Below, piece after piece: positions 1-8,597 of a DNA stretch of 64,000 nt (positions are counted from its first letter, which is position 1; every line of letters begins with the position of its first letter). Below the pieces are notes generated by a model that was not told the origin of the DNA, ran no database searches, and saw only the letters and a program-made list of their open reading frames with translations. Position numbers and translations under genes: made by a program. The stretch comes from Rhodobacterales bacterium (GTDB lineage Bacteria; Pseudomonadota; Alphaproteobacteria; Rhodobacterales; Rhodobacteraceae): NCBI GenBank assembly GCA_002747035.1, contig PDRZ01000023.1, forward strand, positions 1-64,000, given 5' to 3'.

Positions 1-153
1 GAACTCAATCAACAAATCGCGCCGCCGGGGGCGATCCCCCAAAAGCGCCCGCACATCGTCCCATGCCTGATCCTCAAGCTGTCGCCCCTTGGGCGTGTGA
101 CGCCCCTTGCCCTTGCCCGATTTCCAAACGCCTTTGCGTTGATCCAGCGCCAT
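1..153 (-). CDS. NAD-dependent formate dehydrogenase beta subunit, N-terminal fragment
   Basis: The start codon is at 153 on the minus strand and 51 codons run off the left edge of the window without a stop. The visible peptide begins MALDQRKGVWKSGKGKG and continues through a PKGRQ...RPRRRDLLIE segment. I recognise this as the N-terminus of the fused NuoE/NuoF-like beta subunit of tungsten- or molybdenum-dependent NAD+ formate dehydrogenases (the FDH1 beta type of Methylobacterium). That subunit carries FMN and iron-sulfur clusters and passes electrons from formate oxidation to NAD+ in the cytoplasm. Only about a tenth of the expected length is present, so the catalytic domains cannot be checked. 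It is divergent from the alkB-like gene, with 238 bp between them. Confidence 0.7.
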   Translation of the reverse strand, partial: MALDQRKGVWKSGKGKGRHTPKGRQLEDQAWDDVRALLGDRPRRRDLLIEF

Positions 154-391
154 GTTGCCCCCCGTTGCCTTGTCGTGGTCGCCTTGTCGTGCCGTCCTGT
201 CGTTCCGATCACCCCGGTTTCCCGGACCCTAGCGGATTTCGAACAGGTCGCGTGAGACCAAAAGCGACAGGTTCCGCGCCGGATGCGTTCCTGGCCGCTT
301 CAATTCGTCCCAAAACTCCCCTTATCGCGCCGCTGTTTTTCGCTAAGGTAGCGTCAGGATCAAGCAGACCCCAACCAAAACGGAGCTTTCC

Positions 392-1429
392 ATGATCGGC
401 TTTGCCCTCGCCACCCTTGGAAACGTGGTGTTGTTGTTTCTGGCGCTCTGGGCCGGGGGCGTCTGGATCTGGATCGCGCTGGCCTATATCACCGCGTTCA
501 CGGCGTTGCTGGACCGTTTTGTGCCGCGCCTGTTTCCCGACATGTCCGAAGGCGAGGAGTTTCCCAGCGGCGCGGTATTGTCCATGGTTTTGGGTGTGGC
601 GCATCTGTTGCTGTTGGGCTGCGGTGTGTATGTGCTGTCGGGCGACGGGCCTGGGGTTCTGCCCTGGCTGGGGCTGGCCGTGGCGCTGGCGCTGTTCTTT
701 GGACAGGTCAGCCATCCCAACGCGCATGAGTTGATCCACCGGCGCGAAAAAGGGGCGCGGATCTTGGGCCGCGTGATTTATTCCAGCCTGTTGTTCGGCC
801 ATCACGCCAGCGCGCATGTCTTGGTGCATCACGTCCATGTGTGCAGCGATCAGGACCCCAATTCCGCCCGCCGCGGGGTTGGGTTTTACCGTTTCTTTGC
901 AAAAGCCTGGGCCGGGTCTTTTCGCGCCGGACTGCGGGCGGAAAACGCGTTACGCGCGCGGGCTTCGCGGGTGCGGAGCGTGGGGTCTCATCCCTATTTG
1001 TGGTATGTGGGAATTGCGGTGGGGCTGATCTGTGGCAGCTATGCCCTCTTTGGGCTGCGCGGGCTGGGCACGCTTTTGTTCATCGCGTTCTACGCACAGG
1101 TGCAAATCCTGTTGGCGGATTATGTCCAGCATTACGGCCTGCGCCGTCGCCTGCGGGAAAATGGCAAACCCGAACCGGTGGGGCCGGGGCATTCGTGGAA
1201 TGCGCCCCATTGGTTCAGTTCGGCCCTGATGGTGAATGCGCCACGCCATTCCGACCACCATCTGAACCCTTTACGCCCTTATCCGGGCCTGCGGCTGAAC
1301 CCCGAAACCATGCCAGTCCTGCCGCATTCCCTTCCTGTCATGGCCGCAATCGCGCTGTGGCCTCCGCTGTGGCGCAGGGTCATGGCGCGCTGCCTGAAGG
1401 GATTGCCAGTTCCCGGGGACGCGCGCTAG
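392..1429 (+). CDS. alkB: AlkB-family alkane 1-monooxygenase / fatty acid desaturase superfamily
   Basis: A 345-residue integral membrane di-iron hydroxylase. The histidine boxes of the family are visible: HELIH at residues 112-116, HVLVHH at 142-147 and HSDHH at 286-290. A DYVQHYG segment at 243-249 corresponds to the NYxEHYG signature of alkane hydroxylases. Several hydrophobic stretches (about 1-40, 64-105, 203-245) frame the boxes. The family oxidises terminal methyl groups of medium-chain alkanes using rubredoxin as electron donor. No rubredoxin or rubredoxin reductase gene is adjacent, so the donor must be encoded elsewhere. It is somewhat shorter than the roughly 400-residue GPo1 enzyme, and the substrate is uncertain. 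A GGAG ribosome binding site lies 6 bp before the ATG. Confidence 0.85.
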   Translation: MIGFALATLGNVVLLFLALWAGGVWIWIALAYITAFTALLDRFVPRLFPDMSEGEEFPSGAVLSMVLGVAHLLLLGCGVYVLSGDGPGVLPWLGLAVALALFFGQVSHPNAHELIHRREKGARILGRVIYSSLLFGHHASAHVLVHHVHVCSDQDPNSARRGVGFYRFFAKAWAGSFRAGLRAENALRARASRVRSVGSHPYLWYVGIAVGLICGSYALFGLRGLGTLLFIAFYAQVQILLADYVQHYGLRRRLRENGKPEPVGPGHSWNAPHWFSSALMVNAPRHSDHHLNPLRPYPGLRLNPETMPVLPHSLPVMAAIALWPPLWRRVMARCLKGLPVPGDAR

Positions 1430-1439
1430 GCTCAACACC

Positions 1440-1865
1440 ATGATACAATCCTTGCACATCTTCACACGGGCCATTTTCATACGGGCCTTTGCCCTCGTCC
1501 TGATATCTTTCCCGGCCCAGGCCGCCGAACGCCTTGGAGCCGAGGAGTTTGACACCCTGACCCGCAGCAAAACCTTCTATTTCGGTCGTGCGGGCAAACT
1601 GTATGGGGGTGAGCAATATCTTGAGGGGCGCGAGGTGCTCTGGTCCTTTCTGGACGGCAATTGCAAACGCGGGCGTTGGTATGAAGAAGGCGGGATGATC
1701 TGTTTCGTCTATGAAGATCGCCCCGAGCCGCAATGCTGGAGCTTTGAGGCGCGGGCCGGCGGGCTTGTGGCCCGTTACGAAAACAACCCGGAAGCCAGTG
1801 AACTCTACGAGGTCGAACAGAATCCCAAGCCGCTTTACTGTAAAGGACCTGCCGTGGGGGGCTGA
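1440..1865 (+). CDS. Small secreted protein of unknown function
   Basis: A 141-residue protein starting 10 bp after the alkB stop, so probably co-transcribed with it. The N-terminus has a basic-hydrophobic signal peptide ending near AQA at residues 26-28, which predicts export to the periplasm. The mature part holds four cysteines (near residues 75, 88, 100 and 134), which could form two disulfides, and is rich in aromatic residues. I do not recognise a named domain. It resembles the small exported hypothetical proteins common in Rhodobacterales. Nothing in the sequence ties it to alkane oxidation beyond adjacency. Confidence 0.65.
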   Translation: MIQSLHIFTRAIFIRAFALVLISFPAQAAERLGAEEFDTLTRSKTFYFGRAGKLYGGEQYLEGREVLWSFLDGNCKRGRWYEEGGMICFVYEDRPEPQCWSFEARAGGLVARYENNPEASELYEVEQNPKPLYCKGPAVGG

Positions 1866-1926
1866 GGGGGGCTGAATTCCTGACCTGATTCCCCGGCCCG
1901 ATTCCCTAGCCTGTAGGTTAACCCGC

Positions 1927-1968
1927 GCCCCTGCGGGGCACCGCGTGCCGCGGGCGGGGGGTGGTTGC
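1927..1968. repeat. GC-rich intergenic repeat, copy 1
   Basis: This stretch contains the core GGGGCACCGCGTGCCGCG followed by GGCGGGGG and GGTTGCC. The same core with small changes recurs at 11814-11861. Both copies lie just after the stop codon of a small membrane or secreted protein gene and begin with a CCCC/GGGG mini-hairpin. Function is unknown. Confidence 0.5.
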
Positions 1969-2004
1969 CGCTCTGGGCGCGCTGCGCCCAGAGCGGCAAC
2001 CACC
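1960..2004. terminator. Perfect 21-bp hairpin between convergent genes
   Basis: Positions 1960-1980 are the exact reverse complement of 1984-2004, leaving a 3-nt loop (GCT). The hairpin lies between the convergent ends of the small secreted protein gene and xseA. No T-run follows on either strand, so it is not a canonical intrinsic terminator, but it could still block read-through from both sides or stabilise 3' ends. Confidence 0.5.
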
Positions 2005-2065
2005 GGGTCAGGCCCTCACCTGTGGGGTTCCCTTCCGCACGGCATGAAGCAGCATGAAGACCGGA

Positions 2066-3589
2066 TCAGAACAGGCTGCCCTGTTCCGGCGGTGCCTTCT
2101 TTGCCTTGGCCGCTGCGGCGGGTTTTGCCTTGGATTTCGGGGCGGGTTTTACCCTTTCGACGGGCGCTCCGCCCGGATTGAAACGCCCATCGGCAAATTC
2201 GATCTCCAACGCCTGCGCGGTTTCGGCAGACGCAACCGTGGTGATGACCTGATCGCCGCTGCGGACCACGGCATATCCACGCGCCAGCGTCGCCTTGTAG
2301 CCCAGGGTTTCGCGCAACCGGTCCAACCCTTCCAGCCGGGCGCGCCAATCCGTGGTCTGTCGCGCGGCGGCATCCGCGAAACGGCGCGCAAGCATTTGCT
2401 GCGCCTCGCGTTTTTGCTTTGTCTCGCGGGTCAGCGCGTTGAGGTTCAGCCGCGCCGCCACCGCGTTCAGCCTGCGCCGGTCGCCTTCGACCAGCCGGTT
2501 CAGCAGCGAAGGCCGCAACGGCCCGCTCACTTCCTGAAGCCCCAGCCGACGTCTCTGAACCCCCGAGGTCAGGGCCGCTGGCAACCGTTCTGCCGCGCGA
2601 TCCAACCGCTGTTTCGGCCCGTCAAGCAGGCTGTCCTTGCGCGGCAGGGCCCGCGCCACATCCGCCACCCTTTGTTTGCGCCGCGCCACCCCTTGGGTCA
2701 GCGCGCCGGTCAGCCGCCCGCCCTGCCCCTCCAGCCAGGCGAGAAGCTCCAACCGCACCGGCACCGCCAACTCTGCCGCCGCCGTGGGCGTTGGCGCGCG
2801 TTTATCGGACACATAGTCAATCAATGTGGTGTCGGTTTCGTGCCCAACGGCGGAAATCAACGGAATTCGGGACTCTGCCGCCGCCCGCGCGACGATTTCT
2901 TCGTTGAACCCCCACAGGTCCTCAATCGAGCCCCCTCCCCGTGCCACAATCAACAGGTCGGGCCGCGGCATCGCCCCGCCCGGGGTCATTGCATTGAACC
3001 CGCGAATGGCCGCCGCCACCTCGGGCGCACATTTTTCACCCTGCACCGCCACGGGCCAGATCAGGACCTTGCGCGGGAACCGATCCCGCAACCGGTGCAG
3101 GATATCGCGGATCACCGCCCCGCTCGGCGAGGTCACAACCCCGATGATCTCCGGCAGATAGGGCAAGGGCCGCTTGCGTTCCGGCGCAAACAGCCCTTCT
3201 GCCGACAACATCGCCTTGCGTTTTTCCAGCATCGCCATCAAGGCCCCGGCCCCGGCAGGTTTCAGGTCCTCGATCACGATCTGATAGCGCGACTGGCCAC
3301 CAAAAGTGGTCAGCCGCCCCGTCGCGACAACTTCCATCCCCTCTTCAGGCTGGACCGGCAGGCGAGTGGCCACGCCTTTCCAGATCACCCCGTTCAGAAC
3401 GGATTTATCATCCTTGAGATCCATGTAGACATGACCGGACCGCGGGCGGCTGACCCGCCCCACTTCGCCCCGGATGCGCACATGAGAAAACTCACCTTCA
3501 ATCACCCTTTTGATCGCCCCCGAAATCTCGGACACGGTGAATTCGGGTTCGTTCATGCCCGGCAGCGGGCTATCAATCAGATCGGACAT
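2066..3589 (-). CDS. xseA: Exodeoxyribonuclease VII large subunit
   Basis: A 507-residue protein. The N-terminal OB-fold region is around residues 10-110 ([29 protein letters not shown]). The catalytic central domain follows, with the signatures [34 protein letters not shown] and [14 protein letters not shown] long basic helical region forms the rest, and the C-terminal tail is rich in Lys/Ala/Pro. With the small subunit XseB it degrades single-stranded DNA into acid-soluble oligonucleotides in the cytoplasm. No xseB is present in this window. The gene is divergent from purD, with 181 bp between the start codons. Confidence 0.95.
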   Translation of the reverse strand: MSDLIDSPLPGMNEPEFTVSEISGAIKRVIEGEFSHVRIRGEVGRVSRPRSGHVYMDLKDDKSVLNGVIWKGVATRLPVQPEEGMEVVATGRLTTFGGQSRYQIVIEDLKPAGAGALMAMLEKRKAMLSAEGLFAPERKRPLPYLPEIIGVVTSPSGAVIRDILHRLRDRFPRKVLIWPVAVQGEKCAPEVAAAIRGFNAMTPGGAMPRPDLLIVARGGGSIEDLWGFNEEIVARAAAESRIPLISAVGHETDTTLIDYVSDKRAPTPTAAAELAVPVRLELLAWLEGQGGRLTGALTQGVARRKQRVADVARALPRKDSLLDGPKQRLDRAAERLPAALTSGVQRRRLGLQEVSGPLRPSLLNRLVEGDRRRLNAVAARLNLNALTRETKQKREAQQMLARRFADAAARQTTDWRARLEGLDRLRETLGYKATLARGYAVVRSGDQVITTVASAETAQALEIEFADGRFNPGGAPVERVKPAPKSKAKPAAAAKAKKAPPEQGSLF

Positions 3590-3770
3590 GGCTTTGGCCT
3601 ACCCTGTCTTGAGCAACGCGGCAAGCACCCATAGGCCGTCGCCGTCCGTCCCGCCCCACCCGTCCCGAATGTCCCGCCCACCCCAAATACCGCTATGCGT
3701 TGTCGCATTGAGCTTTTGGGCCGCAATGCGTAGAACGCGCCCAAGCAAGGGCCAAGCAGGAGAGCGCGTC

Positions 3771-5033
3771 ATGAATATCCTTATCCTCGGTAGCGGCGGG
3801 CGCGAACATGCGCTGGCCTGGGCGGTGAAGCAGAACCCGAAATGCGACCGGCTGATCGTTGCGCCGGGCAATGCGGGGATCGCGGCAATTGCCGAATGCG
3901 CCACGCTGGACATCATGGATGGCGGCGCGGTCTGTACCTTTGCCGAAGAAAACGCCGTGGACTTCGTGATCGTCGGTCCAGAAGCGCCGCTGGCCGAAGG
4001 CGTGGCGGATCGCCTGCGCGAAGCGGGCGTGTCGGTGTTTGGCCCGTCTCGGGCGGCGGCCCGGCTGGAAGCCTCCAAAAGCTTCACCAAGGAAATCTGT
4101 GACGCGGCGGGAGCCCCCACGGCCGCCTATGGCCACTTTACCGATCTCGCCAGCGCCCGCGCCTATGTGGAACAACAGGGTGCGCCGATCGTGATCAAGG
4201 CCGACGGGCTGGCCGCGGGCAAAGGCGTGATCGTGGCCATGGATCTGCCCACCGCGCTTGAGGCGCTGGACGACATGTTCGGCGGGGCCTTTGGCGGGGC
4301 CGGGGCCGAGGTGGTCGTGGAAGAATTCATGGAGGGCGAAGAGGCGTCTTTCTTTGTGCTTTGTGACGGGGAAACCGCCCTGCCCGTGGGCACGGCCCAG
4401 GATCATAAACGCGTGGGCGAAGGCGACACCGGTCCCAACACGGGCGGCATGGGGGCCTATTCCCCCGCCCCGGTGATGAGCGATGCGGTAATTGCCAGGA
4501 CCATGGATGAAATCGTGCGCCCGACGCTGGCCGAAATGGCACGGCGCGGCACCCCCTACCAGGGCGTGCTGTTCGTCGGGTTGATGATCAGGGATGGCCA
4601 GCCCCGGCTGGTGGAATACAACGTGCGCTTTGGTGACCCGGAATGCCAATGCCTGATGATGCGGCTGGGGGCACAGGCCTTTGACCTGATCCAGGCCACA
4701 GCCCAGGGGCGGCTGGGCGATGTCACCGTCAACTGGGCCGATGACCATGCCATGACCGTGGTGATGGCGGCCAGGGGCTATCCCGGTACCTATGACAAAG
4801 GCAGCGTGATCAAGGGGCTTGAGAATTGCCCCGAGGATTCCATGAACATGGTATTTCACGCCGGCACGGCGGATCTGGATGGCCAGATCGTGGCCACCGG
4901 TGGCCGGGTATTGAACGTCACGGCGCGCGGGGCAACACTTGCAGACGCCGCCGAACGGGCTTACGCCATGGTGGATCGGATCGATTGGCCCGAAGGGTTC
5001 TGTCGTCGCGACATTGGCTGGCGGGCGCTTTGA
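3771..5033 (+). CDS. purD: Phosphoribosylamine--glycine ligase (GARS)
   Basis: A 420-residue ATP-grasp enzyme for the second step of de novo purine synthesis, joining glycine to phosphoribosylamine. The start is the ATG before [18 protein letters not shown], preceded by an AGGAGAG ribosome binding site; an upstream in-frame extension does not resemble the family. Signatures seen are GSGGREHAL at the N-terminus, the ATP-grasp stretch [16 protein letters not shown] around residue 140, QDHKR...[14 protein letters not shown] in the middle and [13 protein letters not shown] near residue 285. Length is normal for the family. It is divergent from xseA and 36 bp upstream of a crotonase gene. Confidence 0.96.
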   Translation: MNILILGSGGREHALAWAVKQNPKCDRLIVAPGNAGIAAIAECATLDIMDGGAVCTFAEENAVDFVIVGPEAPLAEGVADRLREAGVSVFGPSRAAARLEASKSFTKEICDAAGAPTAAYGHFTDLASARAYVEQQGAPIVIKADGLAAGKGVIVAMDLPTALEALDDMFGGAFGGAGAEVVVEEFMEGEEASFFVLCDGETALPVGTAQDHKRVGEGDTGPNTGGMGAYSPAPVMSDAVIARTMDEIVRPTLAEMARRGTPYQGVLFVGLMIRDGQPRLVEYNVRFGDPECQCLMMRLGAQAFDLIQATAQGRLGDVTVNWADDHAMTVVMAARGYPGTYDKGSVIKGLENCPEDSMNMVFHAGTADLDGQIVATGGRVLNVTARGATLADAAERAYAMVDRIDWPEGFCRRDIGWRAL

Positions 5034-5069
5034 CCCGTGAATGGTGCTTTTGGGAGAGGGCAAAAAGAC

Positions 5070-5870
5070 ATGAGCGAATTCAATACACTGGACGTGAAAA
5101 AGGATGATGACGGCGTTTGGACCGTGACGCTGAACCGGCCAGAAAAACGCAACGCGCTGAACGAAGAAACGATCGAGGAGTTGATCGAACTCTTCTCCAA
5201 AGCCCCGCGTCAGGACGCGCGGGCCATCGTGCTGACCGGGGCGGGGGATCACTTCTGTGCGGGGCTCGACCTCGTGGAGCACCACGACGAAGATCGCAGC
5301 CCGGCCGACTTCATGCATGTCTGCCTGCGCTGGCACGAGGCCTTCAACAAAATGGAATATGGCGGCGTGCCGATCATCGCCGCCCTCAGGGGCGCGGTTG
5401 TCGGCGGCGGGCTGGAACTGGCCAGCGCGGCCCATGTGCGCGTGATCGACCCCGGCACCTATTTCGCCCTGCCCGAAGGTCAGCGCGGCATTTTCACCGG
5501 CGGCGGTGCCACGATCCGTGTCTCGGACATGATCGGCAAATACCGGATGATCGACATGGTTCTGACCGGTCGGGTCTATCAGGGGCAAGAGGCCGTCGAC
5601 CTGGGTCTTGCGCAATATATCACCGACGAAGGCGACAGCTTTGACAAGGCGATGGAACTGGCCCGCAAAGTGGCCCAGAACCTGCCGCTGACCAATTTCG
5701 CCATCTGCTCGGCGGTCAGCCACATGAACAACATGTCCAACATGGATGCGGCCTATGCCGAGGCTTTCGTGGGCGGCATCGTCAACACCCAACCCGCGGC
5801 ACGCGAACGGCTGGCGGCCTTCGCCAACAAAACCGCCGCAAGGGTGCGCCCGAACACCCCGAACACATAG
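5070..5870 (+). CDS. Enoyl-CoA hydratase/isomerase (crotonase) family protein
   Basis: A 266-residue crotonase-fold protein. The start was placed at [10 protein letters not shown] because a GGGAGAGG site lies about 10 bp before it. The oxyanion-hole segments are present: HFCAGLDL at residues 61-68 and [14 protein letters not shown] at 105-118. The catalytic glutamate position (PEG, E136) is retained, while the second catalytic position is Asp (D162 in MIDMVLTG) instead of Glu. This points to an atypical hydratase or isomerase rather than a standard beta-oxidation enzyme. The acyl-CoA substrate cannot be inferred. It follows purD closely and may share its transcript. Confidence 0.85.
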   Translation: MSEFNTLDVKKDDDGVWTVTLNRPEKRNALNEETIEELIELFSKAPRQDARAIVLTGAGDHFCAGLDLVEHHDEDRSPADFMHVCLRWHEAFNKMEYGGVPIIAALRGAVVGGGLELASAAHVRVIDPGTYFALPEGQRGIFTGGGATIRVSDMIGKYRMIDMVLTGRVYQGQEAVDLGLAQYITDEGDSFDKAMELARKVAQNLPLTNFAICSAVSHMNNMSNMDAAYAEAFVGGIVNTQPAARERLAAFANKTAARVRPNTPNT

Positions 5871-5888
5871 GCCCCTCGCAGGTAAATG

Positions 5889-5919
5889 AACCGGGCAGTC
5901 CGGGGCAGTCCGGTTTTTT
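5889..5919 (+). terminator. Candidate intrinsic terminator after the crotonase gene
   Basis: AACCGG at 5889-5894 pairs with CCGGTT at 5910-5915, and a run of six T follows. It lies 19 bp after the stop codon of the crotonase gene. The stem is short, so confidence is moderate. Confidence 0.5.
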
Positions 5920-6271
5920 GATGCGCGCACCAAACAATGCGTGTGGTGCTTCTTCTTCCCGTGTTTCAGCCCCCCGCACGCGGGGCGAACTTGTTGAAAC
6001 GAGCGTATGGAATGGAGCGCGGTGATCGGACATATGATGTTTGCGCCGCGTTTTCCCAACAAATCTATTGCCTGAACGGTTGGCCTCGCCCCATCGGATG
6101 GGTGCTGGTATTTGCAGGAGCGCTCATTCTGCGTGGCCTCGCTTGCACGCGAACGGCAATACGCCCGGCAAAAGCCCCACCATGCGACCACCCACCGTTT
6201 TGACAAATCGCTCCCCATACGCCAGAACGCGGTGCAGCAAACAGACCAACAATACAATAAGAGACCGGACC
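5920..6271. other. Non-coding interval with no recognised gene
   Basis: About 350 bp between the crotonase terminator and the carbonic anhydrase start. Open frames here have no family resemblance and no good ribosome binding site. I see no tRNA, riboswitch or long repeat. It presumably contains the promoter of the gene at 6272, but I could not place convincing -35/-10 boxes. Confidence 0.5.
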
Positions 6272-6745
6272 ATGCCTGTAACCACCCAAGACCTCGCCAG
6301 CGCCCGTGCTCAATGGGGCGAGGGGCTGATCGCGATTTCCAGAGCCTTTGAAACCGGTGGCATCGACGCCGCCCGCGTCGCCGCGACCACGGTGCTGGAC
6401 GCCGCCTATGGCTATGACCTCGGCCCGGTCCTGTTCAAACCCACCCTGACCAGCGGGGAACAGACCTTCCGCCCGACCAAAGCCGGGGCGCTGGCCTATT
6501 TCGTGGGGCATGACGCCGACTATCCTCTGGATATCGGGTTCGGCATCAGAGGCTGGCGTACCATGGAAAGCGTGACAGCGGCTGAATTCATCGAAGGTGA
6601 TATCGGCATGTGGATGGGCTGGGTCATCCTGACCGAAAAAGACGGCAACGTGACCAAGGTTGACAAAAGTTTTGGCTACAAGAAGGGCGTGGATGGCGGT
6701 TTGCGCATTGTCCACCACCATTCCTCCCTGCCCTATCAACCCTGA
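6272..6745 (+). CDS. Probable iota-class carbonic anhydrase (COG4337 family)
   Basis: A 157-residue protein with the alpha+beta character of the CaMKII-association / NTF2-like fold. The C-terminal motif HHHSSLP at residues 148-154 matches the HHHSSxP signature described for iota-class carbonic anhydrases (diatom LCIP63 and bacterial COG4337 proteins), and the length matches the cyanobacterial member. Conserved-looking blocks include YGPVLFKPTL-like residues 48-60 (here YDLGPVLFKPTL) and the W-rich strand MWMGWVIL near 113-120. The enzyme would interconvert CO2 and bicarbonate. No signal peptide is visible, so it is probably cytoplasmic. The start was set at MPVTTQDLAS; longer in-frame upstream sequence looks non-coding. 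It has been annotated under unrelated names in some genomes. Confidence 0.72.
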   Translation: MPVTTQDLASARAQWGEGLIAISRAFETGGIDAARVAATTVLDAAYGYDLGPVLFKPTLTSGEQTFRPTKAGALAYFVGHDADYPLDIGFGIRGWRTMESVTAAEFIEGDIGMWMGWVILTEKDGNVTKVDKSFGYKKGVDGGLRIVHHHSSLPYQP

Positions 6746-6861
6746 TCCTCTGCGCCAGGCCTGCGCCAGGGTTGGGATCGGGGTCAGGGGTCGGAACCCG
6801 GCGCATTGTCCTGTCCCCGCGCGCCCTGCCTGCTTCCCCACCCTGACCTCACCCTCCCCTC

Positions 6862-6874
6862 TGACCTAAGGTCA
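6862..6874. promoter_or_regulatory. Perfect TGACCT-A-AGGTCA palindrome
   Basis: A 13-bp perfect inverted repeat, 60 bp upstream of the dipeptidase start, in the gap after the carbonic anhydrase gene. It could be an operator for a dimeric repressor. I cannot assign a regulator. Confidence 0.3.
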
Positions 6875-6933
6875 CAGTTGGATCGAATCACCCTTGCCCG
6901 TTTAATGGCGGACAACACGAGGGAGGGTTCATT

Positions 6934-8109
6934 ATGCGCATCATCAAACGGCTGGTTCAGCTTGTCGTGGCTCTGGCAGTTCTCGGCGTGGCCGGGTTCC
7001 TTATCTTTGGCCCGGCCATTATCGAAAAGGGCCGCAACCAGGTTGCGACCCATGACCCCTACCCGGTGTCTGACAAGGCTCAAGCGTTGCATGACCGGCT
7101 GATTGTCGGCGACTGGCATGCCGATACCATGCTGTGGAAACGCGACGCTCTGGAACGCGGTACGCGCGGACAGGTGGACCTGCCCCGGCTGATCGACGGC
7201 GGCGTGGCGGTTCAGGTGTTCACCGCCGTGACGAAAAGCCCGGCGGGCCAGAATTACGAGGGCAACTCGTCGGACGCCTTTGACAACATCACCCTTCTCG
7301 CGATTGCTCAACTCTGGCCCCTGCGCACCTGGCAATCCATCTTTGAACGCGCCATGTACCAGGCGGAAAAACTGCACGGCGTTGCCGCCCGTTCACAGGG
7401 GCGGTTGAAAGTCATCCGCACCCGCGCGGATCTTGAGGCCGTGCTTGCCGCGCGGGCCGCGGGCGAAAAGGTCGTCGGCGGCATCTTGGGTGTGGAAGGG
7501 CTGCACCCGCTTCAGGGCGACATAAACAACCTGCCCCAGCTGTTTGACGCCGGGCACCGGGTTTATGGGCTGCATCACTTCTTTGACAACGAATTGGGAG
7601 GGAGCCTGCACGGCTTCTCCAACAAGGGTCTGACCCCCTTTGGTCGCGAGGTGGTGGCCCGGCTGGCCGAGATGCCCGTGGTCATCGACGTGGCGCATTC
7701 AAGCCCCAAGGTGGCCCGCGAAGTACTTGATATGGTGGAAGTGCCGATCATCGTGTCGCACACCGGGCTGCATTCCCATTGCAAGGTCAAACGCAACTAT
7801 CCCGATGACCTGATGCGCGCCATCGCCGCCACCGGCGGCGTGATCGGCATGGGATACTGGGCCGACGTGGTCTGTGGCGATATCAGCCCGGATGGGATCG
7901 CCAAGATGATCGTTGCTGCGATTGCGGCCATTGGCGAAGATCACATTTCGCTTGGCTCCGACTTTGACGGCTCGGTGGGCACGGCTTTTGACACGTCCGA
8001 ACTGCCGGCCCTGACACACGCCCTTCTGGAACACGGACTCAGCGAAACCCAGATCGAAAAGGTTATGGGGGGCAACATGATGCGTGTCTTGCGCGCGCGT
8101 CTGGAATAA
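6934..8109 (+). CDS. Membrane-anchored dipeptidase, peptidase family M19
   Basis: A 391-residue zinc dipeptidase. One N-terminal hydrophobic segment (about residues 6-28) predicts a membrane anchor with the catalytic domain outside the cytoplasm. The M19 metal-site pattern is present: HAD at 62-64, the bridging Glu in GVEG at 188, His in SHTG at 276 and DFDG at 343-346, together with DVAH at 252-255. The family cleaves dipeptides, including D-residue-containing ones, and can hydrolyse beta-lactams. A GAGGGAGG ribosome binding site precedes the ATG. It is convergent with the DUF4389 gene downstream. Confidence 0.92.
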   Translation: MRIIKRLVQLVVALAVLGVAGFLIFGPAIIEKGRNQVATHDPYPVSDKAQALHDRLIVGDWHADTMLWKRDALERGTRGQVDLPRLIDGGVAVQVFTAVTKSPAGQNYEGNSSDAFDNITLLAIAQLWPLRTWQSIFERAMYQAEKLHGVAARSQGRLKVIRTRADLEAVLAARAAGEKVVGGILGVEGLHPLQGDINNLPQLFDAGHRVYGLHHFFDNELGGSLHGFSNKGLTPFGREVVARLAEMPVVIDVAHSSPKVAREVLDMVEVPIIVSHTGLHSHCKVKRNYPDDLMRAIAATGGVIGMGYWADVVCGDISPDGIAKMIVAAIAAIGEDHISLGSDFDGSVGTAFDTSELPALTHALLEHGLSETQIEKVMGGNMMRVLRARLE

Positions 8110-8194
8110 CCGCAAGGCCCAACGGGTCCGTTCAGTCGCCGCTTCAGGCGCGAACAGGTTGGCGGTGATCCGCGTCACCGCCATCTTGGTCATC

Positions 8195-8497
8195 TCAGTC
8201 GATGTCCGACCACGGCCAGGGCTTCACATCGCTCGCCCCGGTCATGTAGCGCACCGCCTTGGCCATCCACACCCCCAGATCGGTGCCGAACTCCGCAAGG
8301 TTTTCATTCGATTCGCCCTTGTTCAGCGCCATGATGGCCAATTGAACCAACATGATCACCCACAGGATCGTCTGGGACACGCTGAACATCAGCCACAACA
8401 GCACAAGGTAAACGATACGGATCATCAGACCGTCCCCCTGTTCCGGCTCAAACTGCTCACCGTGAAGACGGCCCTCGACCTTGTCCTCGTCGTTCAT
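8195..8497 (-). CDS. DUF4389 domain-containing membrane protein
   Basis: A 100-residue protein. The acidic N-terminus is followed by a single long hydrophobic stretch (about residues 25-55) with the DUF4389 pattern RIVYLVLLWLMFSVSQTILW, and then a cytoplasmic tail. The start is MNDEDKVEG, chosen because GGGAGACAGG lies immediately upstream. DUF4389 proteins have no established biochemical function; some are linked to lipase chaperoning by annotation only. It is located downstream of rpoH in the same orientation but beyond the rpoH terminator, so it probably has its own promoter. Confidence 0.8.
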   Translation of the reverse strand: MNDEDKVEGRLHGEQFEPEQGDGLMIRIVYLVLLWLMFSVSQTILWVIMLVQLAIMALNKGESNENLAEFGTDLGVWMAKAVRYMTGASDVKPWPWSDID

Positions 8498-8511
8498 TCC
8501 TGTCTCCCATA

Positions 8512-8541
8512 AAACAAACCCGGCACCAGTGTGACGCCGGG
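8512..8541 (-). terminator. Intrinsic terminator of rpoH
   Basis: On the minus strand CCCGGC (8541-8536) pairs with GCCGGG (8524-8519), followed by the T-rich tail TTTGTTTTATGGG. It lies 57 bp past the rpoH stop codon. Confidence 0.6.
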
Positions 8542-8597
8542 CCGGATTCATTTCAAGATGGGTCCGGTCAAGACCAATACGGTCAAGGCGGATCGCG

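Noticed and set aside
2054-3634. A 526-codon frame opposite xseA
   Set aside because: It is the antisense shadow of xseA with low-complexity Arg/Pro/Gln-rich sequence.
3693-6257. An 854-codon open frame antisense to purD and the crotonase gene
   Set aside because: Same compositional artefact; the protein is rich in His/Arg/Gly with no domain pattern, and both sense genes are well supported.
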